From positions 1 to 64,000 of the forward strand of contig JASPKZ010008352.1 of the NCBI GenBank assembly GCA_030220185.1: a DNA stretch of 64,000 bases, written 5' to 3'. The notes under the pieces were generated by a model, which worked only from the letters and a program-made list of their open reading frames with translations, made no database searches and had not been told where the DNA came from. Position numbers and translations under genes: made by a program. Below, one piece after another: positions 12,201 to 27,800 of this stretch (the first letter of the stretch is position 1; each line of letters starts with the position of its first letter). This DNA comes from Diploptera punctata. Taxonomy: Eukaryota > Arthropoda > Insecta > Blattodea > Blaberidae.

Positions 12201-15200
12201 TATTGTTACTATTATATACATTTTACAAGCAATGCTATCCATTTTATAAGACAGGATATTAACATTTTTGCCCTGTTTTGAACTAATATAAACTTGTAAA
12301 GTAAATAATTTTAATTAACATAATTCTACTAACCTCATCTGAATCCATTGTTGTCAGTGCTCTGTAAAAGAAAAGATTCATTAGTATGCAGATTCAGTCA
12401 TAAAAATAGGATGTTATTTGAACTAGTACTCAATGGTATTTGGAAGCTACAGAATTGTCTTCGGAATATTGGAATTTCTAAAAGTCTTAAAAAACTTCAA
12501 CATATGATTGGCACCGAAAAAACAACTTCAGCATCATAAGATTAATTAGATCCAACAAAAATGAGAAAATAAAAGAAGAAAACAAAATAAGGATTTATCA
12601 GATTAAATGCGAATAATCTGAAGAAGTCTACATAGGGAAAACAAAGTGAAATTGAAAAACAGTGAAAGAACATCTCAGGAATGTCACAAACAGGGAAGTA
12701 GAAAAATCTGCAGTAGCAGCCCATACGTGGTCAGAAAAACATCTTATCGAAAGATAGGCTACATTATTAAAACAAATAGAAAACCAAAATAACTCACAAT
12801 TTGGGAAAAAAATCTACATTAAAAAAAAAGAATAGAAAGGAAAAATTAATGAACATTGAAATTTCTAGGGAAAATGATTTGATTTGGAGGATCTTCAGAT
12901 GACAAAACACTGGTTGTGAAAATACTGAGGATGGAACTGAAGAAGAAAGTTGTGAAACCGGTCTAAGAGAAAGACGAATATGAGATGAGGTGATAAAATT
13001 TTATTCAAATAAAAATTCTAAAAGTCTGTCTCACAGGAATTGCAAGTCAAATAAATGGTCAAATTTTACTGATTTACATAATATCATTTCTTTTTTGTGT
13101 AATGCCACCAGGTTGTCTTTTATGACATTTATCGTTTTCTCTCCTAATATTGGCAGAATTGTAGCTCATTTCTTAGGTTGGGGCACCTGGAAGATGGAGT
13201 TACATTACCTCCCTATATGATGGCTGAGAAATGATAAAGTGCCAGGACAGTCCTTAAACTAAATTTAACTCAATTCCAGACCATAGGCAACCCTTTAAGG
13301 AAAAAATTCCTATGGTCTGACTGGGAATCAAACCTGGGACCTCATGAACTGTAGTTAGAAACTCTGACCACAAGACTATAAGACTGGTCATGTAGAATAT
13401 AACTTTAATTTGTTAGTTAAGTCATATGTATACAATTTTGTTGCAAGAAACGAACATGGCAGCCAGTACAGCAAATTTTAAATTTCAGTTTTCAGGTAAA
13501 TCCCAACTACTAACATTTGAATTTCATTGATTTTGGGGAATACCCTTTCTGTTGTATTTCAATGGCATTATACTAAGTATTGTTTTGAAAAAATTTAATA
13601 CTGAATACTAGAGCTATTAAAAAATTTATGGTTCTGGTTAACTTCCGCTCCTAATGATCTGATTTTGCTGGTTAACAAACTTGAACTTACTTTTCTTATT
13701 TGGTTGCTATATGCCAAGTTTGGTACTGAAAAAAAATTGTGGCCAATAGAGCATTAATAGACACACAAAAATACACATACATTTTTGCCATGGTTATTTT
13801 CGATGCCTACTAATTAACCCGTTGGGTGGGCGTTCCGTGAATATCCGTCTCAAGAAAGCCTTCACTCGGTGGGAGTTACGGATATATCCAACGAGATATA
13901 TATATTTTTTTCTAAGTTATTTGGCGATACAGGAATGCAAAATTTTGAAGATCTGTTCTGTATGTGTATGACATCTAGTGTGATTTTTTTCAACCCCCTT
14001 TGACCGGTCTCTCAACAGTTTCTTATTACGAGAGTTAAAATCACATATCAAGTATGCGCGCAAGAACGGACTAACGTATATCGGTAACTGGCCAGCTATA
14101 TAACATTCATGATAAAATATTATTCACTAGACGTGTTCAGAAAAAAAAAACAGACCATCTGTTTGCTCAACATAATATATCTCTCAACTCAGATTAGCCT
14201 TAACCCTTAATGCAAGAACGGTCTAAGTTAATGAAAAAATAATAACTCTGGTACAGTTTCTTGTAACTTCTCATTCACACGTTTAAATGAGAGGTCTGTC
14301 TTTTATCACATTAGAAAAATATTGCACAAACATTCAATTGGGGTTGCTAACTTTTACCCTCCATTCTCCAGTCTTGAAGTAACTAGTTCAAACGTCTTAT
14401 TTCGCTTCTAGTTTTTTTTTTTCACTTCATCATATTTTTTTATAAGCTACTTACAATTTACTGAAAATATGAGTGTTTTCTAAAATGAAGTTATGTAGCA
14501 TTCATAATACTAACAACAATAATAACCAGTGACTTCTCAACACACCAGTGTTCAATAACGCCACTGATAATATCTGATGACGTCAATAATCACTATTACT
14601 ACAATAAAAACTACTAATTGTACAGATATATATTTTTACGGTATATTAAAGTTCTAAAAATAAAAAAAATTGCGATTATTTGTAATAACTCAAAACTGAC
14701 AGTATTTAGTAACGCCACTGGTCATATGTGTCGTAAAATTTTAATATGTACACAGTGTTAAAAGAGATTGTATATTTACATTATAAACTTCGGAGTAAAT
14801 TGCCAATATAAATTAATTAATTAATTTATACATATATCCTAAATGCTTCGTTTTTATCGATGTAAGACTTGAAATAACGCCACTGATGACAGACACCATG
14901 AAAGGCCAGAGTTAACATTTATTGCATTTAAGAGATTTGCATACTTTTTAATATTCATTACATGTAATATAAATAATGTTTTCCAAATTACTTTTAAATT
15001 GAACACGAGAATACACTTGTGCCGTTTTTGTACTAAAGTTGAAAAAAATAAAAATATGAAATTTCGATTAAAAAATATGACCATATGAAAGAGAATGGTT
15101 GTTTTGTATAATATTTGCTGGATATGTTACAAATGTTTAGTCCCTGTATTTTTTATAATATTTTAAATTAAAGGAAGAAAAGGTTCCCCACAGAGCTGTA

Positions 15201-18200
15201 CAACTGCACTAGCTAGGTCCCCAGTTAAGGGGTTAAGATAAAAAAAAGATTAACTAAAAAGTCCATCATACAAGAAATGCATAAACTAAACAAATTCATA
15301 GTTAAATATGGGAAATAACATCATGAGGTTCTTAATTCGTAAATGAATGAGTCATTTTTTTAACATCTTACCTCATATACCGATAAATAAATTTAGCCTT
15401 GGTAATCTATTAATAACTAATAAGAAATTGAACACCCCAGATAGCAAAAAATCTGGAATTTATCAAATTAATTGTAAGGACTGCAATAAAGTATACATAG
15501 GTAAAACAAAAAGAAATTTGGACACTCGCACTAAGGAACACTTCAGAAATATTAAAAATGGTGAAATTGAAAAATCAGCTATTGCAGCACATAGTTTATT
15601 GGAGAATCATAAAATTGAAAAAGAAGCCCTACTTTTAAAACATTTGGTAAAACCTTTAGAATTGACAATTTGGGAGACGATATATATTCAGAAGAACAAA
15701 TTTAGAACCATGAATTTCGAGAGATTCCTGATGAACGTGACCTCATCTCAAAGTTCATCAAATCAACACCAGATGGCAACGTTATTGATGGAGATTCCAA
15801 CGAAAATCTGGTAGTCATAATATCAGTTGAAAATGAGAGAGATCCTTCTCTCGAAAACTAGTTCCCATGTTTGAAGAAACATAAAATATGAGGGTAAGAT
15901 GTTAAAAAAAAAAAGACTCATTAATTTATAAACAAATTCCTCAACAAGTTGAATTTAGGGTTCGATTTTGCTGATTTATGGAATGTATCCTTCTTTTGTT
16001 AATCCTTAAACTAGATAGACTCTATTTCTTATGCCAACCTATTTAAATGTGACAGCATTTAGTGAAAACAAACTATGTATAACCGTAAGTTATTATCTAT
16101 TGCATATTATCGTTAATTTAATACAAATTATGGTAAATGATATATTCTGATCTATTTTTCCATTGGTTTATGAAATGTATTATATAAGTTAAACCAAACT
16201 ATATTATAGCATACATTGTCAATTTAAGGGTTAATAAAATTGTATGATATTACTCGGTCTCACTGCCCTCTAGTAGCTACTATAAAGAAAAATAAAGGTT
16301 TGTGAGAGGATTGCTTGAATAGTATTAGTGGCAGCATACTAAAGTATCAATTCAGAGATCTGGGTTCAAATCCCTGTCCAAGCATTTATTTTTCTTTTCA
16401 TGTCAAAGATATGTACGAGTATATATAAATAGTGGTCATGATCATTTTCAGTGTCTACAAGATAGGATCGGTGAAGATCTGTAAAATGTTAAAAAATTTT
16501 TTTGATGAGAACAATCTCAACAGTATCATTCCATCGGAACTTGCTAACAATTTGGAACTAAATAATTTAATAAAAAATTAAACCTTTATTAATTTTATTA
16601 TAGATCGGAGACTCTTGCGTAGTTCGAACATGTTACCAGAATGCCAAATTAAAAATCTGTCAAAGGAATATATACGTGGCAATCAATCTCCATAAAATTA
16701 TAAGGTAGACCTAAAAATAGATGACATGCTAATGTCATAAGGGGTATCAAAGAATGGATATAAAAATCTAAGTCCAATCTTAGAGATACCTTGTGTAAAA
16801 GGCCAAAACCTTTAGTAGAGAATTGTAGTGCCTATAGAAGAAGAAGAATAATAATAATAAGAATGGAGTGTGGTAATGAAATATCAATTTGAGTACTTAC
16901 GTATCAGCTAAAGATGCTGGAATATTCTCTTCCACCCATTTTAAGTCATCTTCCTGTTGATATGAAAAAATTACATTTATTATTTACATTCAAAATTTGT
17001 AAGAAGTTACAGTATGAGGTATTAATAATCATATATTATTAAAATTAGACCTCACATCATATTTAATCTTCTTTTTAAAATCGGTTCCGGAAAAAATAAT
17101 AATACTCCACTATTGGTATGTACTCCACTGTTGTTCTGTCAATGAAAATTCAACAATTTCTCCATCTATTGGTAGATCGATGAAACTCCAAATCAAATCA
17201 CATTCCCCGAATTTCAAAATTCATTACTTGCTCCTTTTTTTTTAAATGTAAATCTTTTACTAAACTGTGAATTCTTTAGGTTTTTCTATTTGTTTAATTA
17301 GTAGTGCATTTCTTTTCATTTGATATTTTTCAATTAAAGTACACTTCAAAATGAAAACGAGGAAAAAATAAAATTCAAGAAGTTTACATATGATCCTATG
17401 AAACACTAGAAGTTTAAAAAAATGTTCAATAAGTTGAACATAGACAGGCACCAAAAAATTATTTAGACTCAATAGAATAATAAAATCCAATAAAAATGAG
17501 AAAATGGAAGAAGAAAATAAATCTAGTATTTATCAGATAAAATTGGGGATTCTGATAAAATCTACATAGGGAAAAACAAAAAGAAAGTTGAAAACCAGAG
17601 TGAAGGAACATCTTAGAAATGTTACAAATGGGAAAGTAGAAAAATCTGCAATAGCTGCTCATGCTTGGTCAGAGAAAAAAACATCAAATTGAAAGAAAGG
17701 TAAAATTAATTAAACAAATAGAAAAACCGAAAGAATTCACAGTTTGGTAAAAGATTTACATTAAAAAAAAGGAGCAATTAATGAGTATTGAAATTTCCAG
17801 GGAATGTGATTCGATTTGGAGTTCATTGGTCTACCAACAGATGGAGAACGAAAGACTGAATTACCAACGACAAAACAGTTGAGTACAAACTGAAGATGTA
17901 GGATTATTAGTTTCTCTGAAACTGATCTTAAAAGGAAAACTAAATATGAGGTGAGGTGTAATTTTAACTATATTTGAAGAGAAAAGTTTATAGCTAGACT
18001 GGGGTTTGAACCTAAGGTCTCTAGTTCTATATACTAGTGTTCTTTCCAACTGAGTTACCTAGGCCTCCAATCTAAACCCAAATTTTTCTCTTATTTATAC
18101 AATTCCCGAGAGTGCCAAAGGCTATGAACCATTGTTCATCAATTTGCCATATATAAATAAATATTAATAACACAATGGACTTGAAATAGATAGAAATAAT

Positions 18201-21200
18201 TATATAATTCAATTGGTTGAAAGAAAACAAATTAGATGATGATAGCGTTAAAGAATACATAAAACTAACAAAATTATGCTTAAATCAAATGTTCTTCACC
18301 TTTAGAGGAAAATACTTTAGACAAAAATCAGGACTCGCAATGGGAAATCCATTATCACCATTCTTAGCAGACATGTTTATGGGGAATTTTGAATGTCATG
18401 TAACTAAAGCACATCCTTTGATGTTTAAATTTTGGAGAAGATACGTAGATGATATCATAGCAATAGTAAAAGAGAAACAATTAGAAGATGCCATTAAACT
18501 GTTAAATATTCAAAATAAAACAATCAAATTTACAATGGAAATAGAAAATAATCATGAAATACCATTTTTAGACCTTAAATTGATTAGGAAAGAAGAGAAA
18601 AAGAAAATAGAATTTGGAATCTACAGAAAAGAAACTCACATCGACAATTATATAAAAGCTACTGGATTTAACCATTTTTCACACAAACAGGCAGTATTAG
18701 TATTTAATAGTTTAACACACAGACTTGTGAATGTCCCCATGAGCAAAGAAAATTACAATAAAGAGAAAGAACACATCATACAAATTGCTAAGGATAATGG
18801 TTTTCACAAGAAAATGATACACAAGAAAATAAATAAATTCAAAGAACAAAAAGTCATCAATGAAAGTACTCTTCAGACAGATAAAAATATAGGCAAAAAA
18901 TTCAAGAAGTTCACATACCATCCTTTCGTATTTGACAAGTTTCAAAAAATTTTCAACAAATTCAACATTAAATTAGCACCGAAAAATGATCACAGCTTAG
19001 GTAATTTAATAAAAACCAACAAAAATGAAAAAATTGAAGACTGCAAAAAATCGGGAATTTATCAAATAATTGTAAAGATTGTGAAAAGATATACATAGGA
19101 AAAACAAAAAGGAATCTAAATACAAGATTAAAAGAACACCTCAGAAATGTTAAAAATGGAGAAACCGAAAAATCTGCAATAGCTGCACATGCCTGGTCAG
19201 AAAAACATAGAATAGAAACCAAAACAAAATTACTTAAACAATTGGAAAAACCGAAGGAACTCACAATTTGCGAAAAAATTTACATATGCAAGAATGAAAA
19301 TACAACTATGAATTTTGAAATACCCGGTTATAAAGAAAGAGGCCTGATTTGGAAATTCTTCGGTCGGCCACCAGATGGCGCGGAGGTCAGTCTGCAGGAT
19401 AGAAGGCCGTTGGACGTCAGTTGTGAACATGACGCAGCATTGACAATGTCACGAATTACGTGAAGAAACCCTGGGTCTGCTATAAATTATGAAGTATGAG
19501 GTGAGTGAAATGATAAAAAATAAACAAAATTATATTAATATAATCCAGCAAGAAAGCTATCTGGCACCTTCTTACTTACAAAACTTTTAATGGGAATTTA
19601 ACATTACTATATAAAGCCAGTCCACCGCTGTGGTCATGAGGTAGCGTGCTGCCTTGTCACGCAGCGGGCCCGGATTCAATCCCCAGTCGGGGCAGTATTT
19701 CTGGGTGGGGTGTTTATTGGGGTTTTTCCTCACCTGTAAGACAAATGTCAGGAAAACTTTAAGGCCCAAACGGTCCCTGAAATCATATGGCCATCATCAT
19801 CATCATCATTATCCTTCACCGGTGTGGAAAGCAATGGGAAGCTACCACACCTACAATTCCCTAGTAAAGCTGCAAAGCATAGCATGAAAAATGCTATGAC
19901 TGCAGTGAAAGACTTGCCCTCGGGCAGAATTACCATGGATGGATATAAAGCCAGTGGTGATCATTATCAACTACTGTCCAAATGGGAAACGGTCACTTGG
20001 TCGACCTATGAAAAGATGGCATGAAAACTGCTTTCTCAGGCCTTAACAGTTCTTCTAGGACTAATACCTGGCAGGATGATGATGACAAATTATATTTGAA
20101 GAGAAAATTGACGCCGAGGCTGGTGTTCGAACCCATGGTCTCTAATTCTATATGCTAGTGCTCTTTCCAACTGAGCTACCTAGGCCTCCAATCTAAACAT
20201 GAATTTTTCTCTTATTTATATAATTTCTGTGAGTGCCAAAGGCTATAAATATAATACTTAAATATTATTTATACATTTACTGAACAGGGCATGTAGTACA
20301 CATGGGGAATGAAAGATGTGTTTGGAAACTACTTCTAGTAAAACCATAAGGTCCAGAATGAAATAAGAAAATAGCATAAACCATGATTTAAGAGAAGTGA
20401 ATTATACAGGGAATGGTTGGAAAATACTAGCTCAGGATAGAAATATACAGAGGGCTTATGTCTGTGCAATCATGAATCTCCTATATAGTTAAAAGAATCT
20501 CAATGTTCAGTAGTGCCAATGAATGAGTTACTTATACATATTGAATTATATATCTATGGTTTGCAAGAGATAGAGTAGTTTATTTATAACCTCTCTTATC
20601 CAATTCCCAACCTCAATCTACTTGTGGTACAACATGCTTTTACAGATAAGGCTATGGGGATCGGGTTACCCTTAATATCAAGTGCAGAGGAAATGCTGCA
20701 TAGATGGGAATCCCATCAAACATACACCTCCGGGCAGCAACCCAATGGACATGCTAATTTATATTGCTTTCATGTCTCAAGATAGGCCTTGGAAATGGAT
20801 GGATAAATATGCTTAAATAAAACATTGCAGCTGCTAGAGCATTTACACACACACACACACACACATATACATATCGACAGTATGCAATGAAAACCTCGTA
20901 ACTCCATCAGTCATTGAAAACCACATAACTCCAGTAGCCAGCACAGAAATATGTGATCCATAACCTGTTGAGAACACGGACTTCAAATTTATTAATAACT
21001 TGACTTGTATAACTTGACACAAAAAAATATACTGGTAAAACATTGGTGGAATCTGTTGTAATGTATGAAAGTGAGGTATGGACAATCAATAAGTACTACA
21101 AGAATAGACTAATAGCTCTAGAAATTGATTATTTACGCAGTAGTGCCAGAAAGTCAAAATTAGAACATGTCACAAACAAGGAAATTAGGAACGTAATGGA

Positions 21201-21781
21201 AACAGAAGAAAGCATAATTGAAAGGATTGAGGAGAAGGGATTAAAATAGTTAGATTAGATTAGATTTATTTAGCCTGGTGGAGTTAAGGCCATGTGGCCT
21301 TCTCTTCCACTCACCAGGACAAACATATATTACATCAGAATATAACAATTTGAATTAACTCTAATATTAAATACTAAATAAAAATTTGATCAAAAAGATA
21401 ATATCTAGGACATATTTTAAGAATGGAATATGAACGATGGCCGAAACTATCAATGGCAACCGACCAGAAAGAAGAAAAGAGGGAAACCAAAGTTAACATG
21501 GAAGGAAAACATGAGGATAGTAATGCAAGCAAGAGGGCTAAACATTGAAGATGCCCAAGATTATAGGCTTTGGAGGTTTGGTATGGGAAGATGGCAGCAG
21601 CTGTAAAAACCCGAAGATAGATAGATAGATTTGTATTCTGTAGTAAAATATGTGGGAAATATTGCTTATCAATTTTCATAATTTATTTAAAACAGTTATT
21701 TGTTCCTCCTGTAAAATTTACCAAAATGGAGTTATGAGGTTTTCTTTGCCCACCTTCGATATATACATTTTTTAATGTAAA

Positions 21782-21848
<67 letters not shown>

Positions 21849-24800
21849 AAATTGATGATAGTTGAGGGAATTTGGTATTAGAAGATTCCATAGGTACCAT
21901 TAATATCTGTAACAAAATTAAATATTTGGGAATAAATAAGTTTAGTCTGGCTTCATCTTATCTCATAATTAGTTGTTTCTTGTAAGACGCATTTCAAAGC
22001 TTCTTAGCTTCATCATCAGTTGGTACAGACTGATCTTCTTTAAGTTCTCTCCTAGGGAGAAAAACTTAATTAGCAAGTTCTTTGGACTGCAAAAAGAGGG
22101 AGCAGGAGTCCGGATCCAGGGCCGACAATTTAAAGATCAAGTCTGTACCAACTGATGATGAAGCTATGAAGCTTTGAAAGGTGTCTTACAAGAAACAATG
22201 AATTATGAGGTAAGATGAAGGCAGACAAAACTTATTTATTAAGTAGAACCTCATAATGTTACTTCCTAATGTATTTTCATAAATATTTGGGAGTTGAAAT
22301 AAATGAAGATGGAAACAATGATTTGGAAATAACAAAAAAGAATAGAGGTCGATCTGCAATAGCAATCAATCCATCCATCCATAATAATTCTGCCTGAAGG
22401 CAGGTCTTTCACTGCAATCATAGCACTTTCATGCTATACTTTACCCGAGCTGCCGATTTTCCGGCTCTGAAGTTTAGCATGTACAAGTGGTAAAGGGAGA
22501 TCTCACCCTCTACTGCCAATAAGAAAATGGTTGTAGTGGGAGTGAACATTTGACACAACCAATCACTACTCTTGACGCAGCTATAGTGTGCTAGTAAGGT
22601 TTGAAATTGCTGAGATGTCAGTTGTATGTCTGCTAACCGCATACATAAAGCGGCCACTCCCACTGAATATCCATATCAGCAACACTGTCGTGAAAACGCC
22701 AAGGCCGGAGAATCAGTGGCTGCAGTGTAGGGAATTGTAGGAGTGGTAGCTTCCTGTTGCTTTCCACACCGGTGAAGGATAATGATGATGATATGATAAG
22801 GATGATGATGATGATGATTGCCATATGATTTCGGGGACCGGTTGGGCCTTAAAGTTTTCCTGACATTTGTCTTACAGGTGAGGAAAAACCCTGAGAAAAA
22901 CCTCACCCAGAAAAACTGCCCCGACCGGGGATTGAACTCGTGCCGCTGCATGACAAGGCAGCACGCTACCTCGAGAATACAGCGGTGGACTAGCAATCAA
23001 TGTTGAATGGAATTTTGTGGGATAAACAAATATTCAAGGAAAAAACTTACTTACTCACTGGCACTATCATACACATAGGTTCATGGCCGTGCGGACATAC
23101 GCTCTCCATACATCCCACTCCTGAGCTAATGCTTTCCAATCATTCCCTGTATAATCAACTTCCCTCAAATCCTAGTTAATGTTATTCTCCCACCTCATTC
23201 TTGTCTACCAACTGGGTGTTTTCCCTCTGGTTTTCCTACAAGAAACTTCCATGCACCTCTTTCATTCCCCATATGTGCCACATGTCCTGCCCATCGTAGT
23301 CTACGAGACTTAACTTAAAATCCATATTTAATAATCAATTATTTTAATGAAGTTTCAAGAAATAGAAGATGGAGTGTCTGAACACAATTATTTAAATCCA
23401 TGAGTATGCAAGAAAAAGTGCTGTTGCAAATTTTAGATCGATGATGGGTCATGATTATCTGTCAAAACATTTTCACAGAATTGGAATTCTCTCTTCCCCA
23501 CTTTGCCCCTTGCACAATGTGCAAGATGAGGTGGATCAGGAACACTTCAGCAATGTCCAGCCCTCTCATCCAAATCTATTAGAGAGCAAGAGATCTGATG
23601 GCTGCATTGTCAAGTGTTCAGCATGAGTAAACAAACATACATACATATACAGTGTGTAGTAATACCGAAGTTTGTATCCTTCTCCCATAAGTGAGTTCCT
23701 CCAAATCTATTTTATATAAATATAGTATCGTGGAAAACAAGATTTGTCAGGTGAGATTTTTAAATATTACTCTGACCATATTTTAAATGAATATTACCTC
23801 ATAATTTAATTTAAGAAAGAAAAATTAATGCTCAAACCGGGATTTGAATCCTGGACCTCTTGTTCTCCATATAAGCATGCTGTCCATTACACCATTCAAA
23901 TGACAATACAAACGTTAACATTTCTTTCCACTTATACAATTCTCGTGCATCCGAAAGCTGATAGCTGTCACTACCATCATGCCAACTGACGTCTTATATT
24001 TAGAAGTATTTCTTCAGAGAATTTATACATTACTTTTTAGCGATAAAGCTTCATATTAAAAAAAAAAACCTTCATAATGTTTACTTCCCAACATTAATTT
24101 AAATTTAGACCCTCCAAAAATGTTTTTTTCCAACTGAAGCACTGAATGAACAATACAATAAAACAAAAGAATCAAACAAGTTTTTTTTTTTAGTTTTCAA
24201 TGCCACCACATTGTTATTTTGACATTGTGGTATTCTTTCCTGGCATTGCATTATTGTAACTCACTTCTGAGGTTGGGACGCCTTGAAGGTGGAGTTACGC
24301 TGCCCCAATTATATATATATATATGATAGGTCCACCGCTGTGGTCTCGAGGTAGTGTGCTGCCTTGTCACGCAGCTGGCCCGGATTCGATCCCCGGTCGG
24401 GGCAGTTTTTCTGGGTGAGGTTTTTATCAGGGTTTTTCCTCACCTGTAAGACAAATGTCTGGAAAACTTTAAGGCCCAAACGGTCCCCAAAATCATATGG
24501 CCATCATCCTTATCATTATCATCATCATCATCCTTCACCGGTGTGGAAAGCAACGGGAAGCTACCACACCTACACAATTCCCTAGTAAAGCTGCAAGCAT
24601 AACATGAAAATGCTATGATTGCAGTTAAGGACCTGCCTTCGGGCAGAATTACTATGGATGGATATATGATAGGGAGTGATGATGGTAATGATGCACCAGG
24701 AGAGGCCTTAATCCTAAATTTAATGATATGTTAATGATAATGATGGCCAGATGATGTTTGGAGACTGTTTGGGCCTTAAAGTTTCCTGACATTTGTCTTA

Positions 24801-27800
24801 CAGGTGAGGAAAAACTCCCGAAAAAACTATCACCCAGGACTTGTCCCAACCAGGGACCAAACCTGGGCCTGCTGCATGACAAAGCAGCATGCTACCTTGA
24901 GACCACAGCGGTAGACATAAACAAATATAAAGTAAGAATAAAGTGATTCCACTACAGGCCTTAGGAAGCCCTTGGAGTAGTAGGAGGTTAAGGCTCCCAC
25001 TTTTTTAGACAATTGGAACAACATGTCAGCTGGGTTGTCAGCCCTGCATGACAGTCACGTTTACACTGAATAAGCATGTGGTTCTTATTTCCATTGAGTC
25101 TGAGACATCAAGGACAAGATACCACCCGAATGTTTGGATCAGTTTTAAAAAAACTTTATCTCAAACCATTGACTTTGCAGGTTGTAGCATATTGCTTAAA
25201 CCAACGTAGCTATGACATGCCCCCACAAACATAAATCCAAGCTAATTTTTTTGAAAATGTAATTTTCATAACATAAATTAGAAAATGTCATTTTAATTTC
25301 AGAAAGCGTGAAGTGAAAAAAAAAGTATGTACAGTAAAACTTATTCAAAGCAGAATCGCATGGGACCAATTTTTTTCCCCACATTAGACAAAATTCTGCA
25401 TTACAAAAAAAAAAGATTACGCAATCTTAGATTATACAGCACCGTATGTCTTTCTACGTAACTTCGATTAATTGTAATTCCAAAGTATAGTACGTATGAG
25501 CGACTTCGACGGTAATGTGCAAACAAAAAAGCTGCCCCGTTTCGTCAGCGTTAAAAATGTCTCTTAGGCGCGTATCCTGAAATTAAAGTATGCAGTTTTG
25601 GTTTCCACTTACTAACTATACTTTCATCCACATCTTTTGATTCTCTGCAAATTTCATTCCACACTACATTCTGTCGTCTTTTAAAACTGTCCAGCCAATC
25701 TAAAGATACCTTGAAATCATCTTTCTCTAGGGATATAGCAACAGCTAGAGCTTGACTCTGGAGCATAGATCCAAAAATTTGGAGACTTTTTGATCGTGCA
25801 AGTGTAAAACACTCCATTGATTTCTTGATTTCCTTTTTTTTTCTTCTCTTCATCTGATCATTTCCTTGCATCCATTCATTAATTATTTTTTCTTTGTGTT
25901 CTAAAATCTCATAAACTTGAGTTTTTCCATATTTAAATTTAGTCATTATTTCGCGTACTGAGAGTTTGTTTTTCTTTAGCTTCAATCACTTTCACTTTTT
26001 CCTTTAATGACAATGATATATATGATTTTTATTCCCGAAATTCAGAACACTACCTGTGAAAGATACATACACAATTGGTCTCAGATCTTAAACTGATTTA
26101 AGATTTTATAGTGCACTGGTTATTTGTAAGAAAGATGTCACATGCCAAATATTTGTTAAACGGACCTGTATTTCGCATAATGGGTGTACAGTGAGGCCAA
26201 AAGAAAATTTCAGATACAAATAGAAACTCTACTTCACCTGGCGGCAGGAATCATCCCTTATTGTTTTTCGCATAATAGGGATTCAATGAAGTGGAAACTA
26301 ACTTATTTCTCTCTCAGTCTTTCTGTCCTATAAACATTTTTTCATGAATTGTGTAGAAATATCCTTCTGTTTCCACTTTGGACAGATTCCATTTTATACA
26401 AAATAAATACACGTAAAATTACTATTATTCGCCGGAACCAATAAATTTGTTCACATTGGACAGATTTCTAAATTATTCACGTTCTGGATTAAACAAGTTT
26501 TACTGTTTTAATTAAGTTATGTAGATAGGAAATAACACTATGAGGTTTTTTAATATTGTTTATTTTTTATTATTTCACTCACCTCATACTTCATAATTCA
26601 TAGCAGACCCTGGGTTTCTTCACATCTTTTGTGACATTCTCAATGCTGTGTCACGTTCACAACTGACGTCCAATGGCTTTCTATCCTGCAGACTGACCTC
26701 CCCGCCATCTGGTGGCCGACGGAAGAATTTCCAAATCAGTCCTCTCTCCTTATAACTGGGTATTTCAAAATTCATAGTTGTATTTTCATTCTTGCATATG
26801 TAAATTTTTTCGCAAATTGTGAGTTCCTTCGGTTTTTCCAATTGTTTAAGTAATTTTGTTTTGGTTTCTATTCCATGTTTTTCTGACCAGGCATGTGCAG
26901 CTATTGCAGATTTTTCAGTTTCTCCATTTTTAACATTTCTGAGGTGTTCTTTTAATCTTGTATTTAGATTCCTTTTTTGTTTTTCCTATGTATATCTTTT
27001 CACAATCTTTACAATTAATTTGATTCTTAGCAAACATGTTTATGGGGAACTTTGAATGTCATGTAACCAAAGCACATCCTTTGATGTTTAAATTTTGGAG
27101 AAGATATGTAGATGATATCATAGCAATAGTAAAACAGAAACAATTAGAAGATGCCATTAAACTGTTAAATATTCAAAATAAAACAATCAAATTTACAATG
27201 GAAATAGAAAATAATCATGAAATACCATTTTTAGACCTTAAATTGATTAGGAATGAAGAAAAAAAAAAATAGAATTTGGAATCTACAGAAAAGAAACTCA
27301 CATCGACAATTATATAAAAGCTACTGGATTTAACCATTTTTCACACAAACAGGCAGTATTTAATAGTTTAACACACAGACTTGTGAATGTCCCCATGAGC
27401 AAAGAAAATTACAATAAAGAGAAAGGACACATCATAAAAATTGCGAAGGATAATGGCTTTCAAGAGAAGATGATACACAAGAAAATAAATAAATTCAAAA
27501 AACAAAAAATCATTAATGAAAGTACTCTTCAGACAGATAAAAATTAGGCAAAAAATTCAAGAAGTTCACATACCATCCTTTAGTATTTGACAAGTTTCAA
27601 AAAATTTTCAACAAATTCAACATTAAATTAGCACCGAAAAATTATTACAGCTTAGGTAATTTAATAAAAACCAACAAAAATGAAAAGATTGAAGACTGCA
27701 AAAAATCAGGAATTTATCAAATTAATTGTAAAGATTGTGAAAAGATATACATAGGAAAAACAAAAAGGAATCTAAATACAAGATTAAAAGAACACCTCAG

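Larger units (their letters stand above)
18195..19515 (+). mobile_element. PLE copy with RT (partial) and GIY-YIG
   Basis: 5'-truncated inside the RT, 3' end intact (TATGAGGTGAGTGAAATGATAAAAAATAAAC). Same subfamily as 26.5-28.2 kb and the palindromes at 30.4, 44.0 and 57.9 kb. TSD not resolved; the target is AATTATAT-rich. Confidence 0.85.

Noticed and set aside
15790..15870. Functional hammerhead at the end of the 15.3-kb PLE
   Set aside because: GAGAGA/UCUCUC stem II and AACU/AGUU stem III pair, but the core is UUGAAAA and stem I fails.
22150..22195. Functional hammerhead CUGAUGA...GAAAGGUGUC
   Set aside because: Core bases are present, but the closing stem I does not pair, so it is only mentioned within its element.
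25196..25384. 62-codon minus ORF next to the Tigger TIR
   Set aside because: It crosses the TIR boundary and has no homology that I can recognise.
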